Origin: Spongiactinospora sp. TRM90649
GTDB taxonomy: Bacteria > Actinomycetota > Actinomycetes > Streptosporangiales > Streptosporangiaceae
Direction: 5' to 3'
Assembly (NCBI RefSeq): GCF_029382225.1
Contig: NZ_JARLTC010000003.1
Location: 1-64,000, forward strand
Length of the DNA stretch: 64,000 bases
The number at the start of each line of letters is the position of its first letter. Position 1 is the first letter of the stretch. The position numbers were made by a program, and so were the translations under genes. The notes below the pieces were generated by a model. It did not search any database. It was not told the DNA's origin and worked only from the letters and a program-made list of their open reading frames with translations. Below are positions 8,211 to 16,604 of the stretch, in pieces.

Positions 8211-8227
8211 TTAGGAAACTTTCCTAA
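8211..8227. promoter_or_regulatory. Perfect palindrome upstream of the chitinase gene
   Basis: TTAGGAAA-C-TTTCCTAA is a perfect 8+8 bp inverted repeat with a single central base, 70 bp before the chitinase ATG. AT-rich palindromes like this stand out strongly in this high-GC sequence. From memory, similar TTAGGAAA-type elements occur before secreted hydrolase genes in related actinomycetes, so a dedicated regulator is likely, but I cannot name it. It differs from the DasR site consensus (ACTGGTCTAGACCAGT). It could also be a promoter-embedded site. Confidence 0.65.
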
Positions 8228-8296
8228 CTGTGGTCTCCCCTGTCCTGGGCTTTTCGCTTGCGAACGGCCCACACCCCCCGGCTACGTGGAGCGACG

Positions 8297-11200
8297 ATGG
8301 CTATCCGTACGGCACGAACGAGAACGAGAGGAAAACCCGGGTCCAGGGGGTCGGCGCTATTCGCCGCCCTGGCCCTGTTCCTTGGCATGGGAGTGGCCGC
8401 CACGGCCCCGACCGCGGCGGCGAACGCGTCGGCCGCGGGCCCCACGGCCGTCTGCAAGCCCACCCAGGACTGGGGCAGTGGCGCCCAGTTCGGTTGCACG
8501 ATCACCAATGGTGGCACCAGCGCGATGTCGAGCTGGAAGGTCGAGTTCGACCTCGGCTCCAACGTGCGGATGGGCTCGTACTGGGACGCTTTGCTCACCA
8601 GTGCCAGCAACCACCACACGTTCACGAACCGCTCGTGGAACGGCGCGATCAACCCCGGCGCCTCCGCCTCGTTCGGCTTCCTTGTGACCTACAGCGGTTC
8701 GCTCGGCACGGCGCAGAACTGCAAGCTCAACGGCAACCCCTGTGACGGCGCGCCCACCGACAACCCGCCGACCGTGCCCACCAACCTGCGGTCCACCGAC
8801 GTCCAGCCCACCAGCGTCGCGCTGGCCTGGGAGGCGTCCAGCGACGACGTCGGAGTGAAGAACTACGACGTGCTGCGCGGCGGCTCGGTCGTCGCGACCG
8901 TCACCGGCACCAGCGCCACGGTCACCGGCCTGACGGCCGGCACCACCTACAGCTTCACCGTCCGGGCCCGTGACACCGCCGACCAGCTCTCGCCGGTCAG
9001 TGCCGCCCTGTCGGTGACCACCCCGGGCACCGGCGAGGACCTCCCGCCGTCCCGGCCCACCAACCTGCGCAGCACCGACATCACGTCCACCAGCGCCGCT
9101 CTGGCCTGGGACGCGTCCACGGACGACAAGGGCGTGAAGAACTACGATGTGCTGCGTGACGGCACCGTGGTCGCGACCGTCACCGGCACCACCGCCAACG
9201 TGACCGGTCTCACCCCCGAGCGGACCTACAGCTTCACCGTCCGCGCGCGGGACACCGCCGACCAGCTCTCGCCGATCAGCGTGGCGCTGTCGGTGACCAC
9301 CCCGGGCACCGGGCAGGACAACCCGCCCACCAAGCCCGGCAACCTGCGCAGCACCGGCCAGACCACCAACTCGGTCACGCTGGCCTGGGACGCCTCCACC
9401 GACGACAACGGCGTCTCCGGGTACGACGTGCTGAAGGACGGCGCCGTCGCGCAGACCGTCACCGGCACGAGCGCCACGGTCACCGGTCTCACCGCGGGCA
9501 CCTACAAGTTCACGGTGCGCGCCAAGGACACCGCAGGCCAGCTCTCGCCGCTGAGCAACGAGATCAGCGTCACGATCGGCGGAAGCGGCGGCAACTGCCG
9601 TCCCGACGGCCTGTACCAGACGCCCGGCACCAACCCGCCGTACTGCCAGGCCTACGACAACGACGGCCGGGAGAAGCTGGGCTCGGACCACCAGCGCCGG
9701 ATCATCGGCTACTTCACCAGCTGGCGTGACGGCGCCAACGGCGCCCCGCGTTACCTGGCCAGCGACATCCCGTGGGACAAGGTCACCCACATCAACTACG
9801 CGTTCGCGCACATCGACTCCCAGAACAAGGTGTCGGTCGGCGGCAACAACGCGAACAACCCGGCGATCGGCCGTGAGTGGCCGGGCGTCGCGGGCGCGGA
9901 GATGGACCCGGCGTATCCGTACAAGGGTCACTTCAACCTGCTCAACAAGTTCAAGAAGCAGAACCCAAACGTGAAGACCCTCGTCTCGATCGGCGGCTGG
10001 GCTGAGTCCGGCGGCTACATCGGCGACGACGGCAAGCGGGTCGCCTCCGGCGGCTTCTACACGATGGCCAGCACCCAGGCGGGCATCAACACCTTCTCCG
10101 ACTCGGTCGTGGCCTTCGTCCGGCAGTACGGCTTCAACGGCGCGGACATCGACTACGAGTACGCCACGTCGATGAACTACGCGGGCAACCCGGACGACTT
10201 CAGCTTCTCCAACCCGCGCAGGGCCACCCTGATGGCGCAGTACGTCTCGCTGATGAAGACGCTGCGCGAGAAGCTCGACGCGGCCAGCGCGGCCGACGGC
10301 AAGTACTACATGCTGACCGTCGCCGCCCCGGCCTCCGGCTGGCTGCTGCGCGGCCAGGACAGCTACCAGGTCACCCAGTACCTGGACTACATCAACATCA
10401 TGAGCTACGACCTGCACGGAGCGTGGAACCACTTCGTCGGTCCGAACGCCGCGCTCTACGACGACAACAAGGACGTCGAGCAGGTGGACGGCGCCGTCTA
10501 CAGCACGTACGGCATGGGCTACCTGAACACCGACTGGGCCGCGCACTACTTCCGCGGCGCGGTGCCTGCGGGCCGGATCAACATCGGCGTCCCGTACTAC
10601 ACACGGGGCTTCCAAGGTGTGACCGGCGGGACCAACGGCCTATGGGGTAAGGCGGCACTACCGGACCAGACCAAGTGCCCGCCGGGCACCGGCGGAACGG
10701 TCGGCTCGACGACACCGTGTGGCCATGGCGCGGTCGGCATCGACAACGTCTGGCACGACCTGGACAAGGACGGCAAGGAGGTGCTCGGCGGCGGCAACCC
10801 GATGTGGCACGCCAAGAACCTCCAGCAGGGCATCCAGGGCAGCTACATCCGCGACTACGGCCTCGACCCCGACACCGACCCGGCCGACCGGCTGAGCGGC
10901 ACCTACCAGCGGTTCTACGACAGCACCCTGGTCGCGCCGTGGCTGTGGAACGCCAGCAAGAAGGTGTTCATCTCCACCGAGGACGACCAGTCGATCACGG
11001 CCAAGGCCGACTACGTCGTGAACAAGGGTCTCGGCGGCGTGATGATCTGGGAACTCGCCGGTGACTACGCCTGGGACGCCTCGCGGAACAACGGCCAGGG
11101 CGAGTGGTTCATGGGCACCACCCTGACCTCGATCCTCTACAACAAGTTCCGTTCGGCCACGCCGTACAAGAACCTCAAGGCCGACGGCCGGACCATGCCG

Positions 11201-11635
11201 ACCGAGGTGGCCAACGTGAAGGCCGAACTGGTCGGCTTCCCGGTCGGCGACTCCAACTACCCGATCTCGCCGAAGCTCCGGATCACCAACAACTCCGGGC
11301 AGACCATCCCCGGCGGGGCGACCCTCGCGTTCGACTACGGAACGAGCGCGCCGTCCAACATGAGCCAGCAGTCCGGCTGGACCATGACGGTGCAGGCGGG
11401 ACACACCGGCAACAACGTGGGCGGCCTGAAGGGTGACTTCCACCGCGCGACGATGACGATCCCGAGCTACCTCAGCATCGCCAACGGCGCCACCGCGGAA
11501 GTCCAGCTCAACTACCGTCTGCCGATCGCGACCCCGTCCAACTGGGTGCTCACGTTCGGCGGCAAGAGTTACGCACTGGCGCAGGACTACCCGCGTTCGG
11601 CGACGCCGAGCGCGCAGAGCACACAGCGCCGCTGA
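8297..11635 (+). CDS. Secreted multidomain GH18 chitinase (CBM2 - FnIII x3 - GH18 - C-terminal domain)
   Basis: The 1112-residue protein has a signal peptide (hydrophobic core LFAALALFLGMGVA), a CBM2-like chitin/cellulose-binding module (residues about 40-145, with DWGSGAQFGC and NRSWNG), three fibronectin type III domains of about 90 residues, a GH18 catalytic barrel (about 460-900) and a C-terminal chitinase-associated domain. The GH18 acid motif is intact: D617-I-D619-Y-E621 in FNGADIDYEYA, with VSIGGWAESGG just before it. It hydrolyses chitin outside the cell with retention through the substrate acetamido group. ATG 8297 follows a GGAG ribosome binding site; an in-frame ATG at 8258 has none. 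The FnIII repeats are near-identical in parts, a sign of internal duplication. Confidence 0.95.
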   Translation: MAIRTARTRTRGKPGSRGSALFAALALFLGMGVAATAPTAAANASAAGPTAVCKPTQDWGSGAQFGCTITNGGTSAMSSWKVEFDLGSNVRMGSYWDALLTSASNHHTFTNRSWNGAINPGASASFGFLVTYSGSLGTAQNCKLNGNPCDGAPTDNPPTVPTNLRSTDVQPTSVALAWEASSDDVGVKNYDVLRGGSVVATVTGTSATVTGLTAGTTYSFTVRARDTADQLSPVSAALSVTTPGTGEDLPPSRPTNLRSTDITSTSAALAWDASTDDKGVKNYDVLRDGTVVATVTGTTANVTGLTPERTYSFTVRARDTADQLSPISVALSVTTPGTGQDNPPTKPGNLRSTGQTTNSVTLAWDASTDDNGVSGYDVLKDGAVAQTVTGTSATVTGLTAGTYKFTVRAKDTAGQLSPLSNEISVTIGGSGGNCRPDGLYQTPGTNPPYCQAYDNDGREKLGSDHQRRIIGYFTSWRDGANGAPRYLASDIPWDKVTHINYAFAHIDSQNKVSVGGNNANNPAIGREWPGVAGAEMDPAYPYKGHFNLLNKFKKQNPNVKTLVSIGGWAESGGYIGDDGKRVASGGFYTMASTQAGINTFSDSVVAFVRQYGFNGADIDYEYATSMNYAGNPDDFSFSNPRRATLMAQYVSLMKTLREKLDAASAADGKYYMLTVAAPASGWLLRGQDSYQVTQYLDYINIMSYDLHGAWNHFVGPNAALYDDNKDVEQVDGAVYSTYGMGYLNTDWAAHYFRGAVPAGRINIGVPYYTRGFQGVTGGTNGLWGKAALPDQTKCPPGTGGTVGSTTPCGHGAVGIDNVWHDLDKDGKEVLGGGNPMWHAKNLQQGIQGSYIRDYGLDPDTDPADRLSGTYQRFYDSTLVAPWLWNASKKVFISTEDDQSITAKADYVVNKGLGGVMIWELAGDYAWDASRNNGQGEWFMGTTLTSILYNKFRSATPYKNLKADGRTMPTEVANVKAELVGFPVGDSNYPISPKLRITNNSGQTIPGGATLAFDYGTSAPSNMSQQSGWTMTVQAGHTGNNVGGLKGDFHRATMTIPSYLSIANGATAEVQLNYRLPIATPSNWVLTFGGKSYALAQDYPRSATPSAQSTQRR

Positions 11636-11640
11636 TTGAC

Positions 11641-11690
11641 TCCGTCGCTCCCGTGGTCAGTCCTGGGTTCCGGCCCACGGGAGCGACGGA
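11641..11690 (+). terminator. Hairpin after the chitinase gene
   Basis: The arms 11641-11656 and 11675-11690 are perfect 16-bp complements (TCCGTCGCTCCCGTGG and its reverse complement) around an 18-base loop, starting 5 bp after the chitinase stop codon. There is no T tract, so it acts either as a terminator of the GC-rich actinomycete type or as a 3' mRNA stabiliser. Confidence 0.75.
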
Positions 11691-11721
11691 ACACCTCGCC
11701 CGGCTTCGCCCCCGGGCGAAC

Positions 11722-11761
11722 GGCGGTACGGCTCACCGTGGCGGGCCGTACCGCCCTTTTT
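11722..11761 (+). terminator. Intrinsic terminator
   Basis: A 10-bp perfect stem GGCGGTACGG / CCGTACCGCC (11722-11731 and 11746-11755) with a 14-base loop is followed by CTTTTT. This is a classical rho-independent terminator and is the second hairpin downstream of the chitinase gene, making a tandem stop before the next operon. Confidence 0.82.
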
Positions 11762-11892
11762 CATGCCTATTCAGGGTGCTTTTCCAGCCTTCCGCATGCC
11801 CCGCTCATGCCCATGACTTCAACCGGCCCGGGGTTTGCCGCGACGCCGCTCCGGCGAGGGGCAGGACCGACGCGACGCGCGAAGGAGCGGCC

Positions 11893-12057
11893 ATGACACC
11901 CGGTTCGATCACCGATCTCGGCGCGGGCGCGGTGGGCGCCGCCGTGGTGGCGAGCGGGAGCCTGTGGCTGGTCGCGCTGTGCGGGGCCGTCGTGGTCAGC
12001 GGCGCGCTGACGGTGCGGGCGCGGTTCCGGCGCGGCGCCGGCCCCTACTCCCACTGA
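11893..12057 (+). CDS. Small membrane protein (54 residues) preceding the GT2 gene
   Basis: ATG 11893 follows a GAAGGAGCG ribosome binding site. The product is one long hydrophobic stretch (AVGAAVVASGSLWLVAL and CGAVVVSGALTV), probably one or two short membrane helices, with a basic C-terminal tail (RARFRRGAGPYSH). It ends 5 bp before the GT2 start and is likely co-transcribed. Its role is unknown; small membrane partners of processive glycosyltransferases are one possibility. Confidence 0.6.
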   Translation: MTPGSITDLGAGAVGAAVVASGSLWLVALCGAVVVSGALTVRARFRRGAGPYSH

Positions 12058-12062
12058 CGGCG

Positions 12063-13502
12063 GTGAAGGGCCCGCCGCCGATGCCGCCACCGCCGCCACT
12101 TCCGATGCCGCCACCGCCACCCCCACCGCCGCCACTTCCGATGCCGCCACCGCCGCCGCCGCTTTCCGCCCGGTGCGCCGGGCCGCTGACCCGCGCGCTG
12201 CTCGGTGGGCCGCCGCTGGCCGCGTTCGCGGTGTGGGGGACGGCGCAGGTGAGCGGGCTGTCCGGCGAGCTCGGCGGGCACGTACCGGCGGTGGCCTGGC
12301 TCGCGTCGTTCGTCCTGCTCTGGTGGGTGCCGCTGGCCTGGCTGGAACGCCCGATACGTGTCCCTCCTGAGCGGCGCGCCGGGCTGGCCGGGCTCGCCGT
12401 CACCGTGCAGGTCCCGGTCTACAACGAGGACCCGGCGACGCTGCGGGAGTGCCTGCGCTCGGTACTACGGCAGAGCAGGCGGGTGGAACGGGTCCGGGTG
12501 GTGGACGACGGCTCCGCCGACCCGGCCGCCTACGACCGGGTACGCCGCGACTTCGAAGAGGCCGCCGCCGCGCTCGGCGTCGAGACCACCTGGGACCGCA
12601 CCGCGAACCGTGGCAAACGGCACGCGCAACTCCACGCCCTGTCCGGCGACGACGCCGACGTCTTCGTCACGCTGGACAGCGACTCGGTGCTCGACCGGCA
12701 CGCGGTGCGCGAGGGCTTGGCGCCGTTCGCCGACCCGCGGGTGCGGTCGGTGGCCGGGCAGGTGCTCGTACTGAACCGCGCGGCCACCCCGCTCACCCGG
12801 CTGACCTGCCTGCTCTACCTGCCGCTCACCCGGGGCGTGCGCAGCGCCCAGTCCGTGCTGCGCCGGGTGACGGCCAACTCGGGCGCGCTCGCCTTCTACC
12901 GCGCGGACGTGGTCCGGCGCTGCGCCGGGGCCTACGCGCACGAGCGGTTCGCCGGCCGTCCGATGCAGATGAACGACGACTCGATGCTCACCTTCTACGC
13001 CATGCTCGGCGGGGACACCGTGCAGCAGCCGTCCGCGCTGGTCTTCACGCTCGTGCCGGAACGGGTGGGGCACCATGTGGCGCAGCAGCTCCGGTGGCTG
13101 CGCGGGACGACCGTCCGGCACCTGTGGTGGCTGCGTTACCTGCCGGTGCGCGGGTTCGTCTTCTGGGCGACCGTGGCCGAGTACCTGCACCTGGCGCTGG
13201 CGCTGGCCGTACCGGTGGCGCTGGCCGCCGACCCGGCCTGGCGTCCGCACCTGGGCGAGATCGGCCTGACGGCGCTGCGGGTGGGCGTGGCGATGAGCTA
13301 CCTGACCGCGCTGCGGCTGTTCACCGTACGGCGCAGCGACGAACCGGCGGCGAGCCGCCTGCTGCTCTTCCTGGCCGCTCCGGCCGCCGCGCTGTGGCGG
13401 CTGGCGGTGCTGCGCCCGCTCCACCTCTACGCGCTGCTCACCTGCCGCCGGGTCGGCCGCTGGGGCACCCGCGCCGGGGTCGAGGTCACGATCGCCTCCT
13501 GA
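12063..13502 (+). CDS. Processive family 2 glycosyltransferase with polyproline N-terminus
   Basis: From GTG 12063 the 479-residue protein has a polyproline region (residues about 4-37, repeats of MPPPPP and LPMPPP), two membrane helices (about 50-100), a GT2 catalytic domain and three or more C-terminal membrane helices. The catalytic marks are VPVYNEDPATL, VVDDGSADP, the DxD in TLDSDSVLD (Asp205, Asp207), NDDSMLTF and Q341-Q-L-R-W345 (QxxRW). This set is typical of hyaluronan, chitin or cellulose synthase-like enzymes that polymerise and export a polysaccharide using UDP-sugars. An alternative ATG at 12081 lies inside the proline repeats, and neither start has a good ribosome binding site. 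The proline repeats are DNA-level tandem repeats, so their number may vary between strains. The polymer made is not predictable from sequence. Confidence 0.85.
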   Translation: MKGPPPMPPPPPLPMPPPPPPPPPLPMPPPPPPLSARCAGPLTRALLGGPPLAAFAVWGTAQVSGLSGELGGHVPAVAWLASFVLLWWVPLAWLERPIRVPPERRAGLAGLAVTVQVPVYNEDPATLRECLRSVLRQSRRVERVRVVDDGSADPAAYDRVRRDFEEAAAALGVETTWDRTANRGKRHAQLHALSGDDADVFVTLDSDSVLDRHAVREGLAPFADPRVRSVAGQVLVLNRAATPLTRLTCLLYLPLTRGVRSAQSVLRRVTANSGALAFYRADVVRRCAGAYAHERFAGRPMQMNDDSMLTFYAMLGGDTVQQPSALVFTLVPERVGHHVAQQLRWLRGTTVRHLWWLRYLPVRGFVFWATVAEYLHLALALAVPVALAADPAWRPHLGEIGLTALRVGVAMSYLTALRLFTVRRSDEPAASRLLLFLAAPAAALWRLAVLRPLHLYALLTCRRVGRWGTRAGVEVTIAS

Positions 13503-13639
13503 CCCGAAGATCAGGCCGTCGGGGCAGGGCCGCTTTGCCGTTCCGCGATGCATCCTTGACGGGGGACGCTAGAGGCTTTGACTTGCGGGTAGCCTGACGG
13601 TTGCCCTTGGCGAACTCGGCGATTCGGGGAGGAATCTCA

Positions 13640-15277
13640 GTGCCAAAACTCCTGCTCGGGCCGCTGCTGCGCTACGTGGACGAGACCCGCGCGACGATCT
13701 GGGTGCAGACCGACGCCCCCTGCGTGATGCGGGTGAGCGGCGACGGCTTCGAGACCGTCGCGGCGGACACGTTCACGGTGCACGGCCACCACTACGCGCT
13801 GGCCGTCGTCACCGGCCTCGAACCCGGCGGCTCCTACCATTACACGGTCGAACTGGACGGCGAGCGGGCCTGGCCGGAGCCCGACTCCGACTTTCCCGCG
13901 AGCCGGATCCGCACCATCGACCCGGAGCAACGACGGCTGCGGCTGCTGTTCGGCTCGTGCCGCACCAGCGTCCCGCACGACGTGACGCACATGATGTCGC
14001 ACGGTGTCGACATCCTGCGTTCCTACGCGCACCGGATGGCGGAGTTGCCCGAGCACGACTGGCCGTCCGCGCTGCTCATGCTGGGCGACCAGGTCTACGC
14101 CGACAAGCCGCCGCCCCGGATGCGCGAGTTCATCGAAGGGCGCCGCGACACCTCGGAACCGCCCGGCACGGAGATCGCAGACTACGCGGAGTACGCCGAG
14201 CTGTATCGCCAGGCGTGGAGCGAACCCGCGCTGCGCTGGCTGCTGTCCACCGTGCCCACCTCGATGATCTTCGACGACCACGACCTGCGCGACGACTGGA
14301 ACACCTCCGACGCCTGGCAGCGCACCATGCGGGCGCTGCCCTGGTGGCGGCGGCGGGTGACCGCGGGGCTGGCCTCGTACTGGATCTACCAGCACCTCGG
14401 CAACATGTCTCCCGAGGAACTGGCCGACGACCCGATGTGGGGCAAGGTGGTCGCCGCCGAGAGCGACCTGTCCGAGCCGCTCGACGAGTTCGCCTGGCAG
14501 TCCGACGCCGACCCGGAGAGCTACCGCTGGAGCTACACGCGCGACTACGGCAAAAACCGCGTGATCATGCTCGACACCCGCTGCGCCCGCGTGCTCGACC
14601 CCGCCCGCCGCGCGATGATCGACCCCGCCGAGTGGGACTGGTTCGAGCGCGCGGCCACCGCCGGGCCGGTCGATCACCTCATCGTGGCCAGTTCACTGCC
14701 GGTCCTGCTGCCCCGGGGGCTGCACGAGGTGGAGAGCTGGAACGAGGCGGTCTGCGACGGCGCCTGGGGCAGGCGCGCGGCCTCGGCCGCCGAGTGGATC
14801 AGGCAGCGGATCGACCTTGAGCACTGGGCGGCGTTCCGCACCTCGTTCGACGCGATGTCGCGCCTGGTCACCGGCATCGTCCGGGGACAATACGGAACCG
14901 CGCCCGCGAGCGTGCTGTTCCTCGGCGGCGACGTGCACTTCTCCTACCTGGCGCAGGCGCGGCTGCGCCGTACCGGCGCCAAGGTCTACCAGATCGTGTG
15001 CTCGCCGATCAGGAACCCGCTGGCCCGCACCATCCGCCTGGCCAACGGCATCGCCGCCTTCGCGGTGGCCGGGGTGGTCGGCCGGGCACTGGCCCGCTCG
15101 GCGGGCGTGCGCAAGCCCGCGTTCTCCTGGAAACTCCAGGGCGGGCCGTTCTTCCAGAACGCCATCGCCACGCTCGACACCAACGGGCGCGAGGTCACGC
15201 TGCGCTACCATACGGCGCGCATCACGCAGGGCGATCCCCCCGCCCTCGCCGCGCTCACCGAACGCCGGCTGACCTGA
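13640..15277 (+). CDS. PhoD-family alkaline phosphatase/phosphodiesterase
   Basis: The 545-residue protein starts at GTG 13640, six bases after GGGGAGGA. It shows PhoD-type metallophosphatase motifs in order: FGSCRTSVP, LMLGDQVYAD, FDDHDLRDDW, IMLDTRCAR and LGGDVHFSYLA. An N-terminal beta-sandwich (residues about 1-90) precedes the catalytic domain, as in the family. No signal peptide is evident, unlike secreted PhoD enzymes, so it is probably cytoplasmic. Family members hydrolyse phosphodiesters and monoesters using Ca/Fe. It follows the GT2 gene by about 140 bp on the same strand and may act on glycerophosphate-type wall polymers, but that is inference. Confidence 0.86.
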   Translation: MPKLLLGPLLRYVDETRATIWVQTDAPCVMRVSGDGFETVAADTFTVHGHHYALAVVTGLEPGGSYHYTVELDGERAWPEPDSDFPASRIRTIDPEQRRLRLLFGSCRTSVPHDVTHMMSHGVDILRSYAHRMAELPEHDWPSALLMLGDQVYADKPPPRMREFIEGRRDTSEPPGTEIADYAEYAELYRQAWSEPALRWLLSTVPTSMIFDDHDLRDDWNTSDAWQRTMRALPWWRRRVTAGLASYWIYQHLGNMSPEELADDPMWGKVVAAESDLSEPLDEFAWQSDADPESYRWSYTRDYGKNRVIMLDTRCARVLDPARRAMIDPAEWDWFERAATAGPVDHLIVASSLPVLLPRGLHEVESWNEAVCDGAWGRRAASAAEWIRQRIDLEHWAAFRTSFDAMSRLVTGIVRGQYGTAPASVLFLGGDVHFSYLAQARLRRTGAKVYQIVCSPIRNPLARTIRLANGIAAFAVAGVVGRALARSAGVRKPAFSWKLQGGPFFQNAIATLDTNGREVTLRYHTARITQGDPPALAALTERRLT

Positions 15278-15311
15278 GCCGATGCGTTCCCGACAGGTTT
15301 GAGGACCGATC

Positions 15312-15674
15312 GTGAGGGCAGACGCCACCACCCGAAGAAACGGCGATGCTTTGACACAGACGGACGATTGCGCCGACCAGGACCTCGTCGAGCGCGTGCG
15401 TGACCACCTCGGCAAGGCCGGTTTCGTGGTGGATCCGTCACGGCTCGCCGTGGACGGTGGGGTGCAGGTGAGCGACGTGCACGGGCGCGGGGTGGTGGTC
15501 TCATGGCACGGCGGGCCCGGCATGGCCGACCGTGACATCACCCAGCACGACAGCATCCGCACGGCGGTGCACCTGGCCCTGATCACCATCCTCACCAAGG
15601 TCGGGTACACGGTGACCAGCGACCTCGGCAACGGCGAGGTACTCGTGATCAGCGCGCCCGACCGCATGGCCTGA
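15312..15674 (+). CDS. Conserved-looking hypothetical protein (120 residues)
   Basis: GTG 15312 follows a TTTGAGGACC ribosome binding site 34 bp after the PhoD-like gene, so the two are probably co-transcribed. The product is soluble and mixed alpha/beta, with segments RVRDHLGKAGFVVDPSRLAV, VVVSWHGGPGM and an alternating C-terminal strand region. I do not recognise the family. Codon use is like its neighbours, supporting a real gene. A later in-frame start near 15348 is possible. Confidence 0.6.
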   Translation: MRADATTRRNGDALTQTDDCADQDLVERVRDHLGKAGFVVDPSRLAVDGGVQVSDVHGRGVVVSWHGGPGMADRDITQHDSIRTAVHLALITILTKVGYTVTSDLGNGEVLVISAPDRMA

Positions 15675-15741
15675 CCGGCATGTGACGCGGTTGAGCGCGC
15701 TGGGGTGAAGCTGGAAAACTACCAGATGCGTGGTCGGCGGG

Positions 15742-16278
15742 CTAGAAGCCGGTCTTCCACAGCTGGTTGCCACCACCGTTGTCCCGAAGGGTGTAGACCT
15801 TGCCTGCCCGGTTGCTGTCCAGCATGCGGCCGCTTGCCTTGTTCTGCATCTTCATCTTCCGGTCGCCATCGAGCAACCATACGCGCCACAGCTGGTGGTC
15901 GTTATCCGACTGGCAGGTCCGCATGTAAACGTCCCCGTTGCCGTTGCTGTCCACGCACAGCCCCGTCTTCTCGTTCTTGAGCAAAAGCCAGCCCGGTTGC
16001 ATGCCCCCCTGTGTGGTCCAGCGCTGGTATGAGCCTCCGTTGCATATGAGGGTGTAGGCGTTTCCCGCGCCGTGGCCACCGTCGCTGTCCAGGCACAGTC
16101 CTGTTTCCCAGTTGCGCCACATGTTGTACCCGGCAGCGCTTGCGGACGCGTTACCGGCGGTGGCGGCGTTGGCGGGGGCGGCATTGGCCATACCGGAAGT
16201 CAGGAGTGCGCCCGCGAGAAGCGGTGCGACCCACAGGGCCTTCGTAATACGCCGATTTTCGGTTTCCCGGACGGTCAT
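15742..16278 (-). CDS. Secreted ricin-type beta-trefoil lectin
   Basis: The 178-residue product has a signal peptide (ALWVAPLLAGALLTSGMANA) followed by one RICIN domain. The three subdomains carry the QxW signatures: YQRWTT, HQLWRVW and NQLWKTGF, each with a preceding CLDSD, CVDSN or MLDSN sugar-site-like segment. Such domains bind galactose/xylan-type glycans; no catalytic domain is attached. I chose ATG 16278 because GGAGAGGA lies seven bases upstream; the ATG six bases earlier is too close to it. It is convergent with the hypothetical gene ending at 15674. Confidence 0.87.
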   Translation of the reverse strand: MTVRETENRRITKALWVAPLLAGALLTSGMANAAPANAATAGNASASAAGYNMWRNWETGLCLDSDGGHGAGNAYTLICNGGSYQRWTTQGGMQPGWLLLKNEKTGLCVDSNGNGDVYMRTCQSDNDHQLWRVWLLDGDRKMKMQNKASGRMLDSNRAGKVYTLRDNGGGNQLWKTGF

Positions 16279-16604
16279 GCTCATTTCCTCTCCGATGATA
16301 AAAGTGCGGCCACACAGGTAGTGCGACCCGGGCGGCCGGCAGATGGAGCGCTGACACCACTCCACCGCCAAGAGAGGAGAATCCCTTCACCTACCTACCG
16401 ATGAATAGCCCATTTACTGACCAGTGGCCTTCCGACGGCGGTCACGGCCGGCAGATCGCTGCGGCAGTGGGGCCGGCCCCGACCTCCGGCGCGCGGCGCA
16501 GCTCGGCCGCGTCGAATCCATTGGTGATTCTTGCGCGATCCTGAAGGTATCTGTTGCTTTTCTCGGGAAACGCTGTGCAGCACCACGGGAAGGGAGGACC
16601 CGCC

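Noticed and set aside
8357..10615. Long minus-strand open frame opposite the chitinase gene
   Set aside because: It is low-complexity (Val/Gly/Arg/Ala-rich), mirrors codon bias of the plus-strand gene and has no domain; it is a shadow frame.
12063..12180. CRISPR-like array because of the regular CCGCCACCGCC repeats
   Set aside because: Units are short, lack spacers and translate cleanly into polyproline in frame with the glycosyltransferase.
11641..15700. A complete polysaccharide biosynthesis cluster around the GT2 gene
   Set aside because: Only the synthase-like enzyme and a small membrane protein are present; no precursor synthesis, modification or secretion genes lie nearby.
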